Shown piece by piece: positions 1 through 7,987 of a stretch of 64,000 nucleotides of DNA. Each line of letters starts with the position of its first letter. The stretch's first letter is position 1. The stretch comes from Flaviaestuariibacter flavus. GTDB lineage: Bacteria; Bacteroidota; Bacteroidia; Chitinophagales; Chitinophagaceae. The position numbers and the translations under genes were made by a program. The stretch covers positions 1 to 64,000 of the forward strand of contig NZ_SJZI01000043.1 of assembly GCF_004337505.1 (NCBI RefSeq). Reading direction: 5' to 3'. Below the pieces are notes generated by a model. That model was not told the DNA's origin. It saw only the letters and a program-made list of their open reading frames with translations, and searched no databases.

Positions 1-449
1 GAAGGCACATAAACGCCGCGCAAAAGACCTGCGGCCAGGTGGTTGGCAAGCCTCCGGGCATCAACGGAGTCGGTTTTGCTGCGGCGCTCCTGGTCGGTGC
101 CGGGGATGTCTGCCGGGTTCACGACGATGCATTCCATACCGGCGGCCCACAGCGCGCGGCATAGGGCGAAGCCAAAGGGTCCGGCTTCGTAGACGCAGTG
201 GAACTGTGCTTCACCGTAGCGGGAGCGCAGGTGCTGCACCAGCAGGCCCGCGTCGGCTTCAATGGAAACATTCTGCAGAACGACACCAGAGCATAGTACG
301 GCTACCTGCCAGCGCTTTTTGTGTACGTCAATGCCGACATAGAGTTCATGGTTGGAAAAACCTTCGCTTTTCATTACCTTGGAGACAGGGGCTGTCTCAT
401 GAGCTGAAGCCTTTGTGGTTGTTTTCATAACAGAAACATTTTGTCCCAT
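1..449 (-). mobile_element. IS110-family transposase, N-terminal half (runs off left edge)
   Basis: Minus-strand reading frame opening at ATG 449 (alternative ATG at 428) and still open at base 1, so only the first ~149 codons are in the window. The protein shows the RuvC-like DEDD domain of IS110 recombinases: YVGIDVHKKRW carries the first Asp, VYEAGPFGF the Glu, and SKTDSVDARR the last two Asp residues, followed by the usual VYVP end of the domain. IS110 enzymes excise and insert the element as a DEDD recombinase guided, in characterised cases, by a structured RNA from the element's non-coding end. The Ser-containing C-terminal domain would lie outside the window, so intactness cannot be judged. 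The bases upstream of the start (450-545) would be the element's non-coding end. Confidence 0.85.
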
Positions 450-545
450 TAAGTTACTTCACTGCAGCGCCGCTTCCGAGTGGATGACTGCCCGCCAGAG
501 ACGGCCCCTTTTACATATAGACTATGGTTATTTCCAAGAGTTTTA

Positions 546-1070
546 TTACGCGAGTGCGCTTTTAAAATCTGCCTGATACATGGTTTCTTTTGTAGCAATG
601 GCAAAGGCTTGTTTGAGCAGTTTATTGCAAACGGCGATGAGGGCTACATAGGGCAACTTTCCTTTTGCTAAAAGCCGGTCGTAAAGCTCCTTGCAGGCCC
701 AGTTGCATTTTTTGGCCGTGAGCGCACACATGAATAAAACGCTGCGCAGGTAGCCATTGCCCATTTTGCAGATTCCGCGTTTTCCCTTTATGGAAGTGCC
801 GCTTGTGTGCTCCCTGGGTGTTAGTCCTGCCAGGGCAATAAGCTGGCGGTAGTTGGTGACCTTTGTGAAACCGTCGGTGGCTATAATCAGCGTAGCCACG
901 GCACGCTTGTCCAGGCCGGGAACGGAGCGCAGGCTCTTCATCTGATCCCCGCTCCATTGCTGCAACTCTTCGTTCATCGAAGCCTCCAGTTTTTGAAGCG
1001 CGCGCTCCAGTCTCGCGATGGAGGCCTGGATACTTTTTATTACTCCCTTATCGGCAAAGGGCATGTACAA
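546..1070 (-). pseudogene. IS110/IS1111-type transposase, C-terminal remnant
   Basis: A 174-codon frame whose first start-like codon is TTG. It holds only the C-terminal part of an IS110-type transposase: a coiled-coil-like stretch (about residues 10-45), then the Transposase_20 region with LRSVPGLDKRAVATLI, LIALAGLTPREHTSG and KMGNGYLRSVLF. No DEDD catalytic domain is present. Upstream, the expected coding sequence is not recognisable in this frame; a neighbouring frame reads into it across an A6 run near 1075, so a frameshift plus truncation is possible. The C-terminal motifs are of a different subgroup from what usually follows the N-terminal half at 1-449, so I treat this as a separate dead copy, not the other half of the same gene. 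Confidence 0.75.
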
Positions 1071-1412
1071 GGTTTTTTGCTGTGTTGATTGGAATGACGG
1101 CGCTCTACCATCTGCCCTTGATGGCTTTTGGTGAACTGATGTGTAAGGATGATGAGGTGATCATAAAAAAGTCTACTAATGGTCAGCCAATCTTGCTGGT
1201 GGGCGGCGCGATTGGATGTCGTACTCATAAAAGCTCGGAACCTTCATTTCGATATCATAAAGTTTTGTTCGGTCCGGTTAAAGCGGTTTTTAAGGTGCAT
1301 CAACCCAATCGGATAGCTAATGCTCGCCCGGGCTGATTCGGTTGTTGGCCGCTACCCGGCGCATTCCTTGCCAAAAAGAATCAGTTTACGACTGCACGAA
1401 ACCAAAGACCAC
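1071..1412. other. Gap with no convincing gene
   Basis: About 340 bases between the transposase relic and the next plausible gene. Short open frames exist on both strands (for example a plus-strand frame at 1082-1336), but none has a recognisable domain, a start signal or a believable composition. It may be decayed transposon DNA. I see no tRNA, repeat array or clear terminator here. Confidence 0.5.
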
Positions 1413-1688
1413 ATGTCGGGATCACTTTACGGTGTCCGCGCGATCATTTTGCTTTTGGTAGTCGTATCCGGCTTTTATTTACTTCCAAAGAACATCCGGG
1501 CATACTTTCGGATTATTGTAGCTCTTGCACTGCTTGCACTTATCTGGCTTAGCACCGGCTTGCACGGAAATGCGATGAAACTGATCTTGTCCGTGATCAT
1601 TCTCGGCGGGATGGTTCCGGCGCACTGGTATTTGCGCGACACTCCTGAAGAGGAGGCACAGGCTGAAGACTCCAATTTGCTCCGTTGA
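1413..1688 (+). CDS. Small membrane protein of unknown function
   Basis: 91 codons from ATG 1413 (the open frame extends up to 1320, but that part is hydrophilic and unlikely). The chain has about three hydrophobic segments: VRAIILLLVVVSGFYLL, a second around FRIIVALALLALIWL, and a third around LILSVIILGGMVPAHW, ending in an acidic tail (DTPEEEAQAED). It is therefore probably an inner-membrane protein. I do not recognise a family. It stands alone between the transposon remains and the VIT-type transporter, and no terminator or good promoter is evident. The coding call rests on the coherent membrane topology only. Confidence 0.5.
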   Translation: MSGSLYGVRAIILLLVVVSGFYLLPKNIRAYFRIIVALALLALIWLSTGLHGNAMKLILSVIILGGMVPAHWYLRDTPEEEAQAEDSNLLR

Positions 1689-1850
1689 AGTACTCCTGCA
1701 TTCCTCGCTGGGTGACATTCCGAGGCGTTTGTGTAGGCGTTGCCATCGATATCGCCAGGCTTATAAAATGATTCTGGCGGCTATGCAACAATGCGTTGCG
1801 CAATTCGTATCTTTTCAGTAGTTGCAGACCTAAGCAGCGATCCTATAAAG

Positions 1851-2552
1851 ATGGTAACGATCGATAATTATTTAGATAGTCATTTTATCCACCGGAGCAA
1901 CTGGCTCCGGGCGGCTGTACTCGGGGCGAACGACGGGATTATTTCCGTGTCCAGCCTCGCGATCGGTGTGGCTGCGGGCAGCGCATCGCGGGAGCCGATC
2001 CTGCTGGCTACCATTGCCGGGCTCGTTGCCGGGGCGCTTTCCATGGCCGCAGGAGAGTATGTTTCTGTCAGCTCGCAAACCGATATCGAGCAGGCCGATA
2101 TAAAAAGAGAAGAGGCGGAGCTTCGTGAAATGCCAGAGGTAGAACTCGAGATTCTGACCCAGATCTACCAAAAGCGGGGCCTGAAACGGGAAACCGCCTT
2201 ACTGGTTGCAAAGGAACTCACCGAAGCGGATGCTTTGGGCGCCCATATCCGGGATGAACTGGGTATCAACGAACTCACCCGCGCAAACCCGATCCAGGCT
2301 GCCTTTGCCTCTGGTGCCGCTTTTACTGCCGGCGGTATCCTGCCCCTGCTGGTTGCTTTTTTCGCACCCGTAAGAACGATGGAATATTTTCTCTATGGAT
2401 TTACAATTGTTTTCCTCGTAATTCTGGGAGCGATGTCGGCAAAAACCGGAGGCTCCGGAGCCGGGAAGGCCATCCTCCGGATCGTCATCTGGGGAACGAT
2501 AGCGATGGTCCTTTCTGCGCTCGTCGGTTACCTGTTTGGGGTGAACCTTTGA
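1851..2552 (+). CDS. VIT1/CCC1 family Fe(II)/Mn(II) transporter
   Basis: 233 residues from ATG 1851; 20 further in-frame codons upstream look non-coding. The family moves iron or manganese across membranes. Visible hallmarks are the first-helix motif LRAAVLGANDGIISVSSLAIG, the second-helix GALSMAAGEYVSVSSQ, and a hydrophilic Glu-rich loop (DIEQADIKREEAELREMPEVELE, about residues 80-105) matching the metal-binding domain between TM2 and TM3. Three more hydrophobic helices follow (ILPLLVAFF, FLYGFTIVFLVILGAM, WGTIAMVLSALVGYLFG). Length and topology fit bacterial VIT proteins. Which metal and which direction cannot be told from sequence. The gene is monocistronic; the next one starts 76 nt later without recognisable linkage. 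Confidence 0.88.
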   Translation: MVTIDNYLDSHFIHRSNWLRAAVLGANDGIISVSSLAIGVAAGSASREPILLATIAGLVAGALSMAAGEYVSVSSQTDIEQADIKREEAELREMPEVELEILTQIYQKRGLKRETALLVAKELTEADALGAHIRDELGINELTRANPIQAAFASGAAFTAGGILPLLVAFFAPVRTMEYFLYGFTIVFLVILGAMSAKTGGSGAGKAILRIVIWGTIAMVLSALVGYLFGVNL

Positions 2553-2628
2553 GGCGGACACTAATTGCCGCACGCGGTATATGGATTGTCGGATCTTCGG
2601 GGCCGGTAAGATTCACTAATTTATTTTC

Positions 2629-3081
2629 ATGGCTTATTCCTTCACCGGTTTTATCGGTACCCTCGAGCCGGTTCAGCATATCTGCCGGCAATACATTTTC
2701 GCACGGGGCATTCCGCTCGGGCAGGAGATCTTCCTGGTGCCGCTTACTGAAGAATTGCAGGAGCAGATGAACGACATGCCCGGAAGCGCAGCCTTGATGG
2801 ACGGCTTTGAGTTCCTTACACAGCCGATCGAATCGGTTCTGGTGTCGGCATCAGCGGCTGGACCGGTAGCCTACGCCGAGGTTTCTTTCTGGGCCGGGGA
2901 GGGCAACGAAGCCGGGATCATCTGGCAGGATGGAAGCCGGGTGCGCACCATCCGCTTTGGAAGGGGGGTGATCAACGCGATCCTCAAATACCTGGGATGT
3001 ACCGCTACGGAGGGCCTGGATGAATTTGATACGATGGGATTCGGCATGCGCCGGTTTACCGACGACTGGCTTAAAGAATAA
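2629..3081 (+). CDS. Conserved-looking hypothetical protein, 150 aa
   Basis: 150 residues from ATG 2629, soluble, no signal peptide or membrane segment, acidic overall. I do not recognise the family. It has a regular mix of strands and helices, including FTGFIGTLEPVQHICRQYIF near the N-terminus, AGPVAYAEVSFWAGEGNEAG in the middle and FDTMGFGMRRFTDDWLKE at the end. Codon use resembles neighbouring genes, which supports it being real. It lies between the VIT transporter and a short minus-strand lipoprotein gene with which it is convergent. Function unknown. Confidence 0.6.
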   Translation: MAYSFTGFIGTLEPVQHICRQYIFARGIPLGQEIFLVPLTEELQEQMNDMPGSAALMDGFEFLTQPIESVLVSASAAGPVAYAEVSFWAGEGNEAGIIWQDGSRVRTIRFGRGVINAILKYLGCTATEGLDEFDTMGFGMRRFTDDWLKE

Positions 3082-3153
3082 AGGGACGGCCACCTATCGG
3101 GAGGCGCGCCTTCCCCGCCTTATGGAGAAATAAGTAACCCGTTGCGCCTTTTC

Positions 3154-3291
3154 TCAGGAGCCTTTATACCACTCAAATTTCGACGATTTGTATTTCGGTC
3201 CCTGCGAGCTCGTGCCGGGACAGCCTTGTTTGGACGTGCGGCAGGCGACAAAAGCGGCCGCGATCAGCAAGACAGTCAGTTTTGCTTTCAT
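3154..3291 (-). CDS. Tiny putative lipoprotein (45 aa)
   Basis: A 45-codon minus-strand gene from ATG 3291 to TGA at 3154-3156. The product starts MKAKLTVLLIAAAFVAC, a signal peptide ending in a cysteine that fits a lipobox, followed by RTSKQGCPGTSSQGPKYKSS and FEWYKGS. Short lipoproteins with a GCP motif and a basic tail are, as I recall them, common in Chitinophagaceae and have no known function. A perfect -7 box TATTTTTG (minus strand, 3323-3330) lies 31 nt upstream of the start, which supports expression. It is divergent from the serine hydrolase at 3432. Confidence 0.65.
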   Translation of the reverse strand: MKAKLTVLLIAAAFVACRTSKQGCPGTSSQGPKYKSSKFEWYKGS

Positions 3292-3322
3292 AAGTTGGAT
3301 GTTGTTTTGGTTGATTGCCCGG

Positions 3323-3330
3323 CAAAAATA
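3323..3330 (-). promoter_or_regulatory. -7 promoter box for the tiny lipoprotein
   Basis: Minus-strand TATTTTTG, an exact match to the Bacteroidota TAnnTTTG box, 31 nt before ATG 3291. No convincing TTG was identified at -33. Confidence 0.5.
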
Positions 3331-3431
3331 GGTTTTAGGGCTGAGAAAGCGGGACGGCTGCCCCGAAGCGCCCCTGGTGCCACCGCCACTTCAAGGATGT
3401 TTCCTTTATCTTGACGTCTCAAACCCGCCTG

Positions 3432-4835
3432 ATGAAAAAATCCTCGAACGCCCGGAACCGCGTCTTCAGAAGCCTTTTGCGGCTTTTCGGATTGTTGCTG
3501 CTTTTGGGGCTTGGCTTTGGCGCCTGGTACGCGTCGCGCGCCTTCCCGATCATCAGCGGCTACTTTGCCAAGAACCTGGCATCGGGCGTTTATGTGCAGC
3601 ACCGCGATCCGGAAGCGGTGGTGCGGGAAGACCTTGCCGGCTTCCCTTTTTCCATTGCATCATGGAAGGTGAACCGGGCCGATTCATCGGTGGAGGTATC
3701 CGTATGGGGCCTTGCCCGCCATAAGGCCATCTACCGTCCGGGGCTGGGTTGTACGCTGCTGAACAAGCTGCCGGAGGCCCGGGTGCGGGCACAACGCTTT
3801 TTGTTGCCGCCTGTCCCTCCGCCGTCCGACAGCCTGCCCTGGCCGATGGGCGATAAGGTAGCCGATACTTTTCCCGCGGCGATCGACCGGCAGCGACTCG
3901 ATGCCGCAATAAGCCATGCGATGAACGCGCCGGCAATAGAGGCCGGCAAGGCTGCCATTACCCGTTCCTTCCTCGTTGTCTACAACGGGCAGATCGTGGG
4001 GGAACGCTATGCGCCGGGTGCCGACCAGCGGCTTGTGCAGATCGGCTGGTCGATGTCGAAAAGCATCACCGGTGCGCTCATCGGTATCCTGGTGAAAGAA
4101 GGGCGTCTCAACCCGGATGCCCCGGCACCGGTGCCGGAATGGAAAGGGACCGAAAAAGAAAAGATCACCCTGCGCAACCTGTTGCAGCAAAGCAGCGGGC
4201 TCGATTTTGAGGAAGACTACAGCACGCCCTGCGAAGTCACCAATATGCTTTTTCGTTCCGATGATATGGCGGCATTCACCGCGGCACTGCCGCTCCGGGA
4301 AGCGCCCGGCTCCACCTTTTATTATTCCAGCGGGAATACCAATATCCTCAGCCGTATCATCCGGCAAACGGTGGGAGCGGAGCAATATGCCGCTTTTCCC
4401 TATAACGCGCTTTTTTACCGCATCGGGATGCGCTCGGCGCTGCTGGAGCCCGATCCTTCGGGTACCTATATCGGGTCGTCGTACAGCTATGCTACCGCAC
4501 GCGATTTCGCCCGATTTGGTCTCCTGTATTTATACGGGGGGCGCTGGAACGGCGAGCAGGTACTGCCGGAGGGTTGGGTCGAAGCCTCCATGCGTCCGAT
4601 ACCTTCGGATCCGAACGGGCGGTACGGCTACCAGTTCTGGCTCAACGGCATGGACCCCGAACACCCCGGCCGCCGCAAGTTTCCCGATGCGCCGGCGGAT
4701 CTTTTCTACGCCAAGGGGTTTGGCGGACAGGGCACCTACATCATTCCATCGAAGAAGCTGGTAATTGTCCGCCTCGGACAGAATGGCATCGACGAGAATA
4801 CGTTCCTGCGCGAGGTAGTCGGAGCCCTGCGGTAG
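3432..4835 (+). CDS. Membrane-anchored serine hydrolase (beta-lactamase/class C PBP-like)
   Basis: 467 residues from ATG 3432 (a start 7 codons earlier is possible). An N-terminal hydrophobic helix (LLRLFGLLLLLGLGFGAWYA) anchors the protein, leaving the enzyme outside the cytoplasm. The Beta-lactamase domain has the nucleophile motif SMSK (in GWSMSKSITGALIG, around residue 218), the second motif YYSSGN (about 303-308; family form YxN) and a KGFGGQGTY segment at the place of the third motif near the C-terminus. The family includes esterases, D-aminopeptidases and cell-wall enzymes; substrate cannot be assigned. The region between the anchor and the domain (about residues 40-160) is unassigned. 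The gene stands alone, 93 nt before the radical SAM gene. Confidence 0.85.
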   Translation: MKKSSNARNRVFRSLLRLFGLLLLLGLGFGAWYASRAFPIISGYFAKNLASGVYVQHRDPEAVVREDLAGFPFSIASWKVNRADSSVEVSVWGLARHKAIYRPGLGCTLLNKLPEARVRAQRFLLPPVPPPSDSLPWPMGDKVADTFPAAIDRQRLDAAISHAMNAPAIEAGKAAITRSFLVVYNGQIVGERYAPGADQRLVQIGWSMSKSITGALIGILVKEGRLNPDAPAPVPEWKGTEKEKITLRNLLQQSSGLDFEEDYSTPCEVTNMLFRSDDMAAFTAALPLREAPGSTFYYSSGNTNILSRIIRQTVGAEQYAAFPYNALFYRIGMRSALLEPDPSGTYIGSSYSYATARDFARFGLLYLYGGRWNGEQVLPEGWVEASMRPIPSDPNGRYGYQFWLNGMDPEHPGRRKFPDAPADLFYAKGFGGQGTYIIPSKKLVIVRLGQNGIDENTFLREVVGALR

Positions 4836-4903
4836 GACCGTTCTTTAACAGGAAAAAAGCGGTGACGCCCCTCTGCAAGGCCTGCAATGCCCGCAAACTG
4901 CGG

Positions 4904-4911
4904 TACCTTTG
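4904..4911 (+). promoter_or_regulatory. -7 promoter box upstream of the radical SAM gene
   Basis: TACCTTTG, an exact TAnnTTTG match. It lies downstream of the first possible ATG (4887), so transcription from here would exclude that start and favours the TTG at 4929. Confidence 0.55.
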
Positions 4912-4928
4912 CGGCTCAATTTTGTGCT

Positions 4929-7118
4929 TTGCAGACCCCCGTTTTCCTCATAACCCCGCCGTTTACCCAGCTGAATACGCCTTACCCGGCCACGGCTTAC
5001 CTGAAGGGCTTCCTGAACACCCGCGGCATCGCGTCGGTGCAGGCCGACCTGGGCATCGAGGTGACGCTGGCGCTGTTTTGCCGCCAGGGCCTCGAAAGAC
5101 TCTTTGCAGCCATCGACGCCCGGCAGGGCGAATGGTCGGCCAACGCAGCGCGCATGCTGACGCTTCGCGACGATTACCTCGATACGATCGACGAAGTGGT
5201 GGCCTTCCTGCAGGGCCACCGGCCGACGCTGGCCCAACGCATCAGCCGCCGCGACTTCCTGCCCGAGGCTTCACGCTTTGCAGCCCTCGACGACCTGCAA
5301 TGGGCATTCGGCTCGATGGGGCAGCAGGACCGCGCCAAGCACCTGGCTACCCTATACCTGGAAGATCTCGGCGACCTGGTAAAAGAAACGGTCGACGAGC
5401 ATTTCGGCTTCAGCCGTTACGCAGAGCGCCTTGGCCGTTGTGCGCACAGCTTCGATGAGTTGTATGCGGCGCTCCGGCAGGAATATACTTTCATCGACCA
5501 GCTGCTTGTAGAAATACTGGAGCAGCGTATTGCTGCCGTGAACCCGCAGCTGGTAGCGCTCTCCGTGCCGTTCCCCGGCAATCTCTACACCTCGCTGCGC
5601 TGCGCTCAATGGATTCGGAAGCACTATCCTGATGTGCGCATAGCGATGGGCGGCGGCTTTGCCAACACCGAGCTCCGCTCCATTTCCGACCCGCGGGTTT
5701 TCGAATTTTACCACTTCATCACGCTCGACGACGGCGAAGCGCCCGTAGAGCAATTACTGGCGCATGTACAAGGGAAAGTGCCGCTCGAAGGTCTCAAGCG
5801 CACCTTCACCCTGCTTAACGGCGTGGTCACCTTTATTGACAACAGCGCCTGTTCCGATTACCGCCAGGGCCAGGTGGGAACGCCCGACTACAGCGACCTG
5901 CCGCTCGAACGTTATATCTCCGCCATCGAGGTGGTGAACCCGATGCACAGTCTCTGGAGCGACGGGCGCTGGAATAAGCTGACGATGGCGCACGGATGCT
6001 ATTGGGGCAAGTGCACCTTTTGCGACATTTCACTTGACTATATCAAGAACTACGAGCCGCTCACCGCTTCACTGCTGGCCGACCGCATGGAGGAACTCAT
6101 TGCGCAGACCGGGCAGAACGGTTTTCACTTTGTGGATGAGGCCGCACCGCCGGCGCTGATGAAAGCGCTCGCGCTCGAGATCATCCGCCGCCGCCTCGTG
6201 GTGAGCTGGTGGGCCAATGTCCGCTTCGAGAAGAGCTTCACCCGCGATCTCTGCCTCCTGCTCAAGGCCTCCGGTTGCATTGCGGTGAGCGGTGGTCTGG
6301 AGGTGGCCTCCGATCGCCTGCTCGGCCTTATCCAGAAAGGCATTACCGTGGCGCAGGTGGCCCGGGTGTGCCGCCATTTTTCCGAAGCCGGCATTATGGT
6401 GCATGCTTACCTGATGTACGGCTTCCCCACGCAAACCGAGCAGGAAACGATCGACTCGCTCGAGCTCGTACGGCAGCTATTTGCAAGCGGCGTGCTGCAG
6501 TCGGCGTTCTGGCATCTCTTTACCATGACGGCTCACAGTCCCGTTGGCCTGGACCCGGCCAAATACAAGGTGCGAAAGCGCACAGAGGCCATCGGCACTT
6601 TTGCCAACAATGATATCGATCACGACGATCCCATCGGCGGCGATCATGAGCGCTTCGGATTCGGGCTGCGCAAAGCGCTGCACAACTATATGCACGGTGC
6701 CTGCTTCGACTTCCCGCTCCAGAAATGGTTCGACTTCAAAGTGCCGCGCACAACCGTGGCACCCGACACCATTGCCCGGGCACTGGAGGAGCCTGCGCTT
6801 TCTGCAGGTAACCCAAGGGTTGTATTCCTGGGCCGGCAGCCCGCCGCCACAACCGTACAGCGGTCGAAAAAAGGCGTGCAGTGGGAAGTGCTGGCACTAA
6901 ACTTCGAAACCCGTACGACGACGCACCCGGCGCAGGTAGAGCCCGAAAAAGGCCGCTGGCTGCTGGGGCTGCTGCCGCGTATCACTCCGGGTGCTCCACC
7001 CATGACCCTGCAACAGGTAAAGGCCGATTACGAAGCGGCCGGCCTCGAAGACTTCGAGCTGTTCTGGGACAACAAGCCGGTAAACAGCCTGCACAAGGCC
7101 GGTTTGCTTCGTGTGTAG
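4929..7118 (+). CDS. B12-binding-type radical SAM protein
   Basis: 729 residues if translation begins at TTG 4929, just before the conserved opening QTPVFLITPPFTQLNTPYP; the ATG at 4887 precedes a perfect -7 box and is less likely. The N-terminal third (about residues 1-310) resembles a cobalamin-binding Rossmann fold (VNPQLVALSVPFPGNLY, then RIAMGGGFANTELR). The radical SAM core begins near residue 350 with HGCYWGKCTFCDIS. The cysteines are spaced C-x4-C-x2-C instead of the usual C-x3-C-x2-C. A SAM-binding-like GGLEVASDRLLGLIQKG and YLMYGFPTQTEQE follow. The C-terminal ~150 residues are not assigned. Such proteins do methylations or other radical chemistry; no substrate can be given. The RMD1-like gene follows after 34 nt and may be cotranscribed. 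Confidence 0.85.
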   Translation: MQTPVFLITPPFTQLNTPYPATAYLKGFLNTRGIASVQADLGIEVTLALFCRQGLERLFAAIDARQGEWSANAARMLTLRDDYLDTIDEVVAFLQGHRPTLAQRISRRDFLPEASRFAALDDLQWAFGSMGQQDRAKHLATLYLEDLGDLVKETVDEHFGFSRYAERLGRCAHSFDELYAALRQEYTFIDQLLVEILEQRIAAVNPQLVALSVPFPGNLYTSLRCAQWIRKHYPDVRIAMGGGFANTELRSISDPRVFEFYHFITLDDGEAPVEQLLAHVQGKVPLEGLKRTFTLLNGVVTFIDNSACSDYRQGQVGTPDYSDLPLERYISAIEVVNPMHSLWSDGRWNKLTMAHGCYWGKCTFCDISLDYIKNYEPLTASLLADRMEELIAQTGQNGFHFVDEAAPPALMKALALEIIRRRLVVSWWANVRFEKSFTRDLCLLLKASGCIAVSGGLEVASDRLLGLIQKGITVAQVARVCRHFSEAGIMVHAYLMYGFPTQTEQETIDSLELVRQLFASGVLQSAFWHLFTMTAHSPVGLDPAKYKVRKRTEAIGTFANNDIDHDDPIGGDHERFGFGLRKALHNYMHGACFDFPLQKWFDFKVPRTTVAPDTIARALEEPALSAGNPRVVFLGRQPAATTVQRSKKGVQWEVLALNFETRTTTHPAQVEPEKGRWLLGLLPRITPGAPPMTLQQVKADYEAAGLEDFELFWDNKPVNSLHKAGLLRV

Positions 7119-7152
7119 GTGCCGCTGGTATAATTGTTTCATAGGATACGGC

Positions 7153-7944
7153 ATGATCCTGAAGGTGCAGGCATACCAGGTTTCCGACAGTATCGATATC
7201 CGGGCATTCCGCGCGGCCGCTACTGCGGAGCTCTACTACAGTGACGCCGATGAGCTTTTCTACCGGCTCGACCCGCAGCGCTATCTATATGTATTCAAAT
7301 ACGGTGTGCTCTGCTTTCTTAATTGCGACGCGGCTACCATCGGCGATATCCTCCAAAGGGTACGGGCCGGCGCGAAAAATCCCCTGGAAGATCCGCTCAT
7401 AGATGATTTCATAGTTGAAACCGATGCCACCGAGAACCGGATCTCCTACCATAAGATCGAGGTGAAGCGTACGGATGTGGAAGTGCTTCGCCTGGTGATG
7501 CTCAACGTGTCGCAGTCGGTAGCGCTGGATTATTTTTCCGAGCATGCCGAACGGCTGCTTACTGAAACGAACCGCCATACCCGTCACCTCGAGCACCATG
7601 GACGCCTCAGCATAACCGGGCGCAAGCTGCAACGCTATATCGCGCGCACGCTGATGCTGCGCAACAACATCACCGAGAACCTGTACATTTTCGACTCGCC
7701 GCCCGAAACCTGGGAAGACGAAGAGCTCAACCGAGTCGACGCCGGCATGAAACGCAACTTCGACCTGCAGGAACGCTTTCGCTATATCGCTGAAAGCCTC
7801 CAGATCGTAAAAGATAACCTCGACCTGTTTCGCGATATCATGAAGTACCGCCACAGCAACACGCTCGAGTGGATCGTGATCATCCTGATCGCCATCGAGG
7901 TCCTTCCTTTTATCTGGTTGCTGTTTTCCGGTAAAGCCCATTAA
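7153..7944 (+). CDS. RMD1/YagE (DUF155) family protein
   Basis: 263 residues from ATG 7153, chosen because the family conservation starts at MILKVQAYQVSDSIDIRAFR. The body is the DUF155 domain known from yeast Rmd1/Sif2 and human RMND1 (for example DPLIDDFIVETD, LVMLNVSQSVALDYFSEHAERLL and FRYIAESLQIVKDNLDLFRDIMKYRHSNTLEWIVI). A single C-terminal hydrophobic helix (WIVIILIAIEVLPFIWLLF) would anchor it in the membrane, as in the eukaryotic relatives. Bacterial function is unknown; the mitochondrial homologue supports translation. It starts 34 nt after the radical SAM gene and ends at a strong bidirectional terminator, so the two probably form one transcription unit. Confidence 0.85.
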   Translation: MILKVQAYQVSDSIDIRAFRAAATAELYYSDADELFYRLDPQRYLYVFKYGVLCFLNCDAATIGDILQRVRAGAKNPLEDPLIDDFIVETDATENRISYHKIEVKRTDVEVLRLVMLNVSQSVALDYFSEHAERLLTETNRHTRHLEHHGRLSITGRKLQRYIARTLMLRNNITENLYIFDSPPETWEDEELNRVDAGMKRNFDLQERFRYIAESLQIVKDNLDLFRDIMKYRHSNTLEWIVIILIAIEVLPFIWLLFSGKAH

Positions 7945-7946
7945 AC

Positions 7947-7975
7947 AAAAAAGCGACGCAATGCGGCGCTTTTGG
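7947..7975. terminator. Bidirectional intrinsic terminator
   Basis: Stem AAAAGCG (7949-7955) with CGCTTTT (7967-7973), extended inward with mismatches, and A/T tracts on both sides. It separates the convergent genes ending at 7944 (+) and 7988 (-). Confidence 0.75.
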
Positions 7976-7987
7976 GTTTCTGTCTTT

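Noticed and set aside
1082..1336. 84-codon plus-strand frame near the transposase relic
   Set aside because: No motif or start signal; overlaps decayed transposon DNA.
3432..4835. True beta-lactamase
   Set aside because: Has SxxK and YxN-type motifs but the membrane anchor and large N-terminal region fit the class C PBP/esterase group; no evidence for antibiotic hydrolysis.
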